NCBI RefSeq assembly: GCF_003129465.1
Contig: NZ_QFFF01000001.1
Coordinates: 744,001 to 808,000, forward strand
DNA length: 64,000 nt
Source: Sphingosinicella humi
GTDB lineage: Bacteria; Pseudomonadota; Alphaproteobacteria; Sphingomonadales; Sphingomonadaceae
Reading direction: 5' to 3'
Position 1 is the first letter of the stretch. Every line of letters starts with the position of its first letter. Shown piece by piece: positions 63,325-64,000 of this stretch. The notes under the pieces were generated by a model that saw only the letters and a program-made list of their open reading frames with translations, was not told the DNA's origin and searched no databases. A program made the translations under genes and the position numbers.

Positions 63325-64000
63325 TTGCTTCGACTGCCGTTGTTCCTTTCCGCTGTCGCACTGTGCGCCGCTCCAGTTCTGGCGGCAGCGCCGGACACGG
63401 CCGATCCCTATGCCGCGAGCCGTGACATCGTCGCGGACATAGGCCGGATCGTGACACCTGACGGGGTGCAGGAGACATTTACCGTGGAGCTGGGCGGGGC
63501 GCGCCAGGTCGTCAACGTCCGCGGCGCCGATCGCGCCAACCCGGTCCTCCTTTTCATCCATGGCGGCCCGGGCGCTGTCGAGATGCCGATCGCCTGGTCC
63601 TTCCAGCGACCGTGGGAGGACTTCTTCACCGTGGTCCAGTGGGACCAGCGGGGCGCGGGGCGCTCCTATCCGCTGAACGATCCCGAGGCGATCGCGCCGA
63701 CTATGACGTTGGAGCGCTACCGGGACGACGCGATTCAGCTGATCGAGATGCTTCGCGCCAAATACGGAAAGCGCAAGATATTCGTCCTCGGGCACAGTTG
63801 GGGCTCGGCCGTCGGCTTGGCTGTCGCTGCGAAGCGTCCAGACCTGCTCCACGCCTATGTCGGGATGGGCCAGATCATCGACTTCCGCGAGAACGAGCGC
63901 GTCGGCATGGCATGGACCGTGGAGGAGGCGCACAAGCGCGGCGACGAGGCGGCCGTTCGCGAAGTGGAGGCGCTGCGACCCTATCCCGACAGCGGCGCCT
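63325..64000 (+). CDS. Exported alpha/beta hydrolase, proline-iminopeptidase-like (3' end outside window)
   Basis: The frame starts at TTG 63325 with GGGGGG six bases before it and is open to the end of the window (225 codons). A signal peptide (LLRLPLFLSAVALCAAPVLA) is followed by an alpha/beta-hydrolase domain: VLLFIHGGPGAVEM (oxyanion HGGPG), VVQWDQRGAGRSYPL (DQRGxGxS) and the nucleophile elbow VLGHSWGSAVGLAVA with Ser in GHSWGS. HGGPG plus DQRGxGxS is typical of the S33 proline iminopeptidase group, acting here outside the cytoplasm. The catalytic Asp and His would lie beyond the window. A long antisense frame (63256-63933) is only its shadow. Confidence 0.86.
   Translation, partial: MLRLPLFLSAVALCAAPVLAAAPDTADPYAASRDIVADIGRIVTPDGVQETFTVELGGARQVVNVRGADRANPVLLFIHGGPGAVEMPIAWSFQRPWEDFFTVVQWDQRGAGRSYPLNDPEAIAPTMTLERYRDDAIQLIEMLRAKYGKRKIFVLGHSWGSAVGLAVAAKRPDLLHAYVGMGQIIDFRENERVGMAWTVEEAHKRGDEAAVREVEALRPYPDSGA

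Noticed and set aside
63256-63933. A 225-codon minus-strand frame at the right end
   Set aside because: It is the shadow of the exported alpha/beta hydrolase, whose HGGPG and GHSWGS motifs are on the plus strand.

Overview
The window is GC-rich DNA with dense, often overlapping genes (ATGA and TGATG junctions). Its gene content fits a sphingomonad-type alphaproteobacterium: a FixL/FixJ-like pair, a hybrid NDP-sugar epimerase/sugar transferase, paired TPR/O-antigen-ligase genes and an NRDE protein. That assignment is an inference from gene content; there is no rRNA or tRNA to confirm it, and I saw no insertion sequence, CRISPR array or intact mobile element.

Layout. (1) 1-12 kb is housekeeping and stress functions: the end of a nitroreductase, a small GntR regulator with its own operator, an acyl-CoA dehydrogenase, a Sua5 (tRNA t6A) plus threonine-synthase pair, MsrA, a PAS histidine kinase with a FixJ-type regulator, an ATP-dependent DNA ligase, and two convergent L,D-transpeptidases. 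(2) 12.2-15.6 kb is a small operon: PPP-family phosphatase, membrane-anchored TPR protein, O-antigen ligase/polymerase-like protein. (3) 15.8-48.7 kb is a large surface-polysaccharide locus. Most of it is one leftward gene train: wecB/wecC, Wzy-like, Wzx-like, AsnB-like, acetyltransferase, glycosyltransferase, an acetamidino-sugar cassette (WbpG/HisH2/HisF2-like), a bi-domain oxidoreductase, a beta-helix protein and WbpA/B/D/E-type enzymes. A rightward heparinase-like protein and glycosyltransferase follow, then a leftward block of hybrid reductase/sugar transferase, a second TPR protein, Wzc, Wza, a second ligase-like protein and a CapD/WbpM-type dehydratase. A decayed wecB remnant marks the right edge. 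(4) 48.9-54.4 kb is sulfate activation (cysD, cysNC, cysQ) followed by GDP-mannose supply (mannose-1-P guanylyltransferase and a convergent ManA). (5) 55.3-62.3 kb holds a LuxR-type regulator and a seven-gene rightward operon that looks like an alphaproteobacterial version of the Pseudomonas Fap functional-amyloid system. It encodes secreted proteins with GVN-AAG-NQQ repeats, a C39 papain-like peptidase (FapD-like), a CxxC protein (FapE-like), a peptidoglycan-binding-domain protein and an outer-membrane barrel with an N-terminal coiled coil (FapF-like). (6) The window ends in an NRDE protein and the start of an exported alpha/beta hydrolase.

How the genes fit together. The polysaccharide locus can be read as follows. 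The CapD-type dehydratase and the N-terminal reductase of the hybrid protein make a 6-deoxy-HexNAc nucleotide, which the fused sugar transferase loads on undecaprenyl phosphate. WbpA/B/E and an LpxD-like acyltransferase make a 2,3-diamino uronic acid, which WbpG/HisH2/HisF2 convert to an acetamidino form. WecB/WecC add ManNAcA or a related acid. Two glycosyltransferases extend the unit, Wzx and Wzy flip and polymerise it, and Wzc/Wza or the ligase-like proteins export or attach it. The Fap-like operon would add a protein-fibre component to the same cell surface. These assignments rest on recognised motifs and gene order; no database search was possible.
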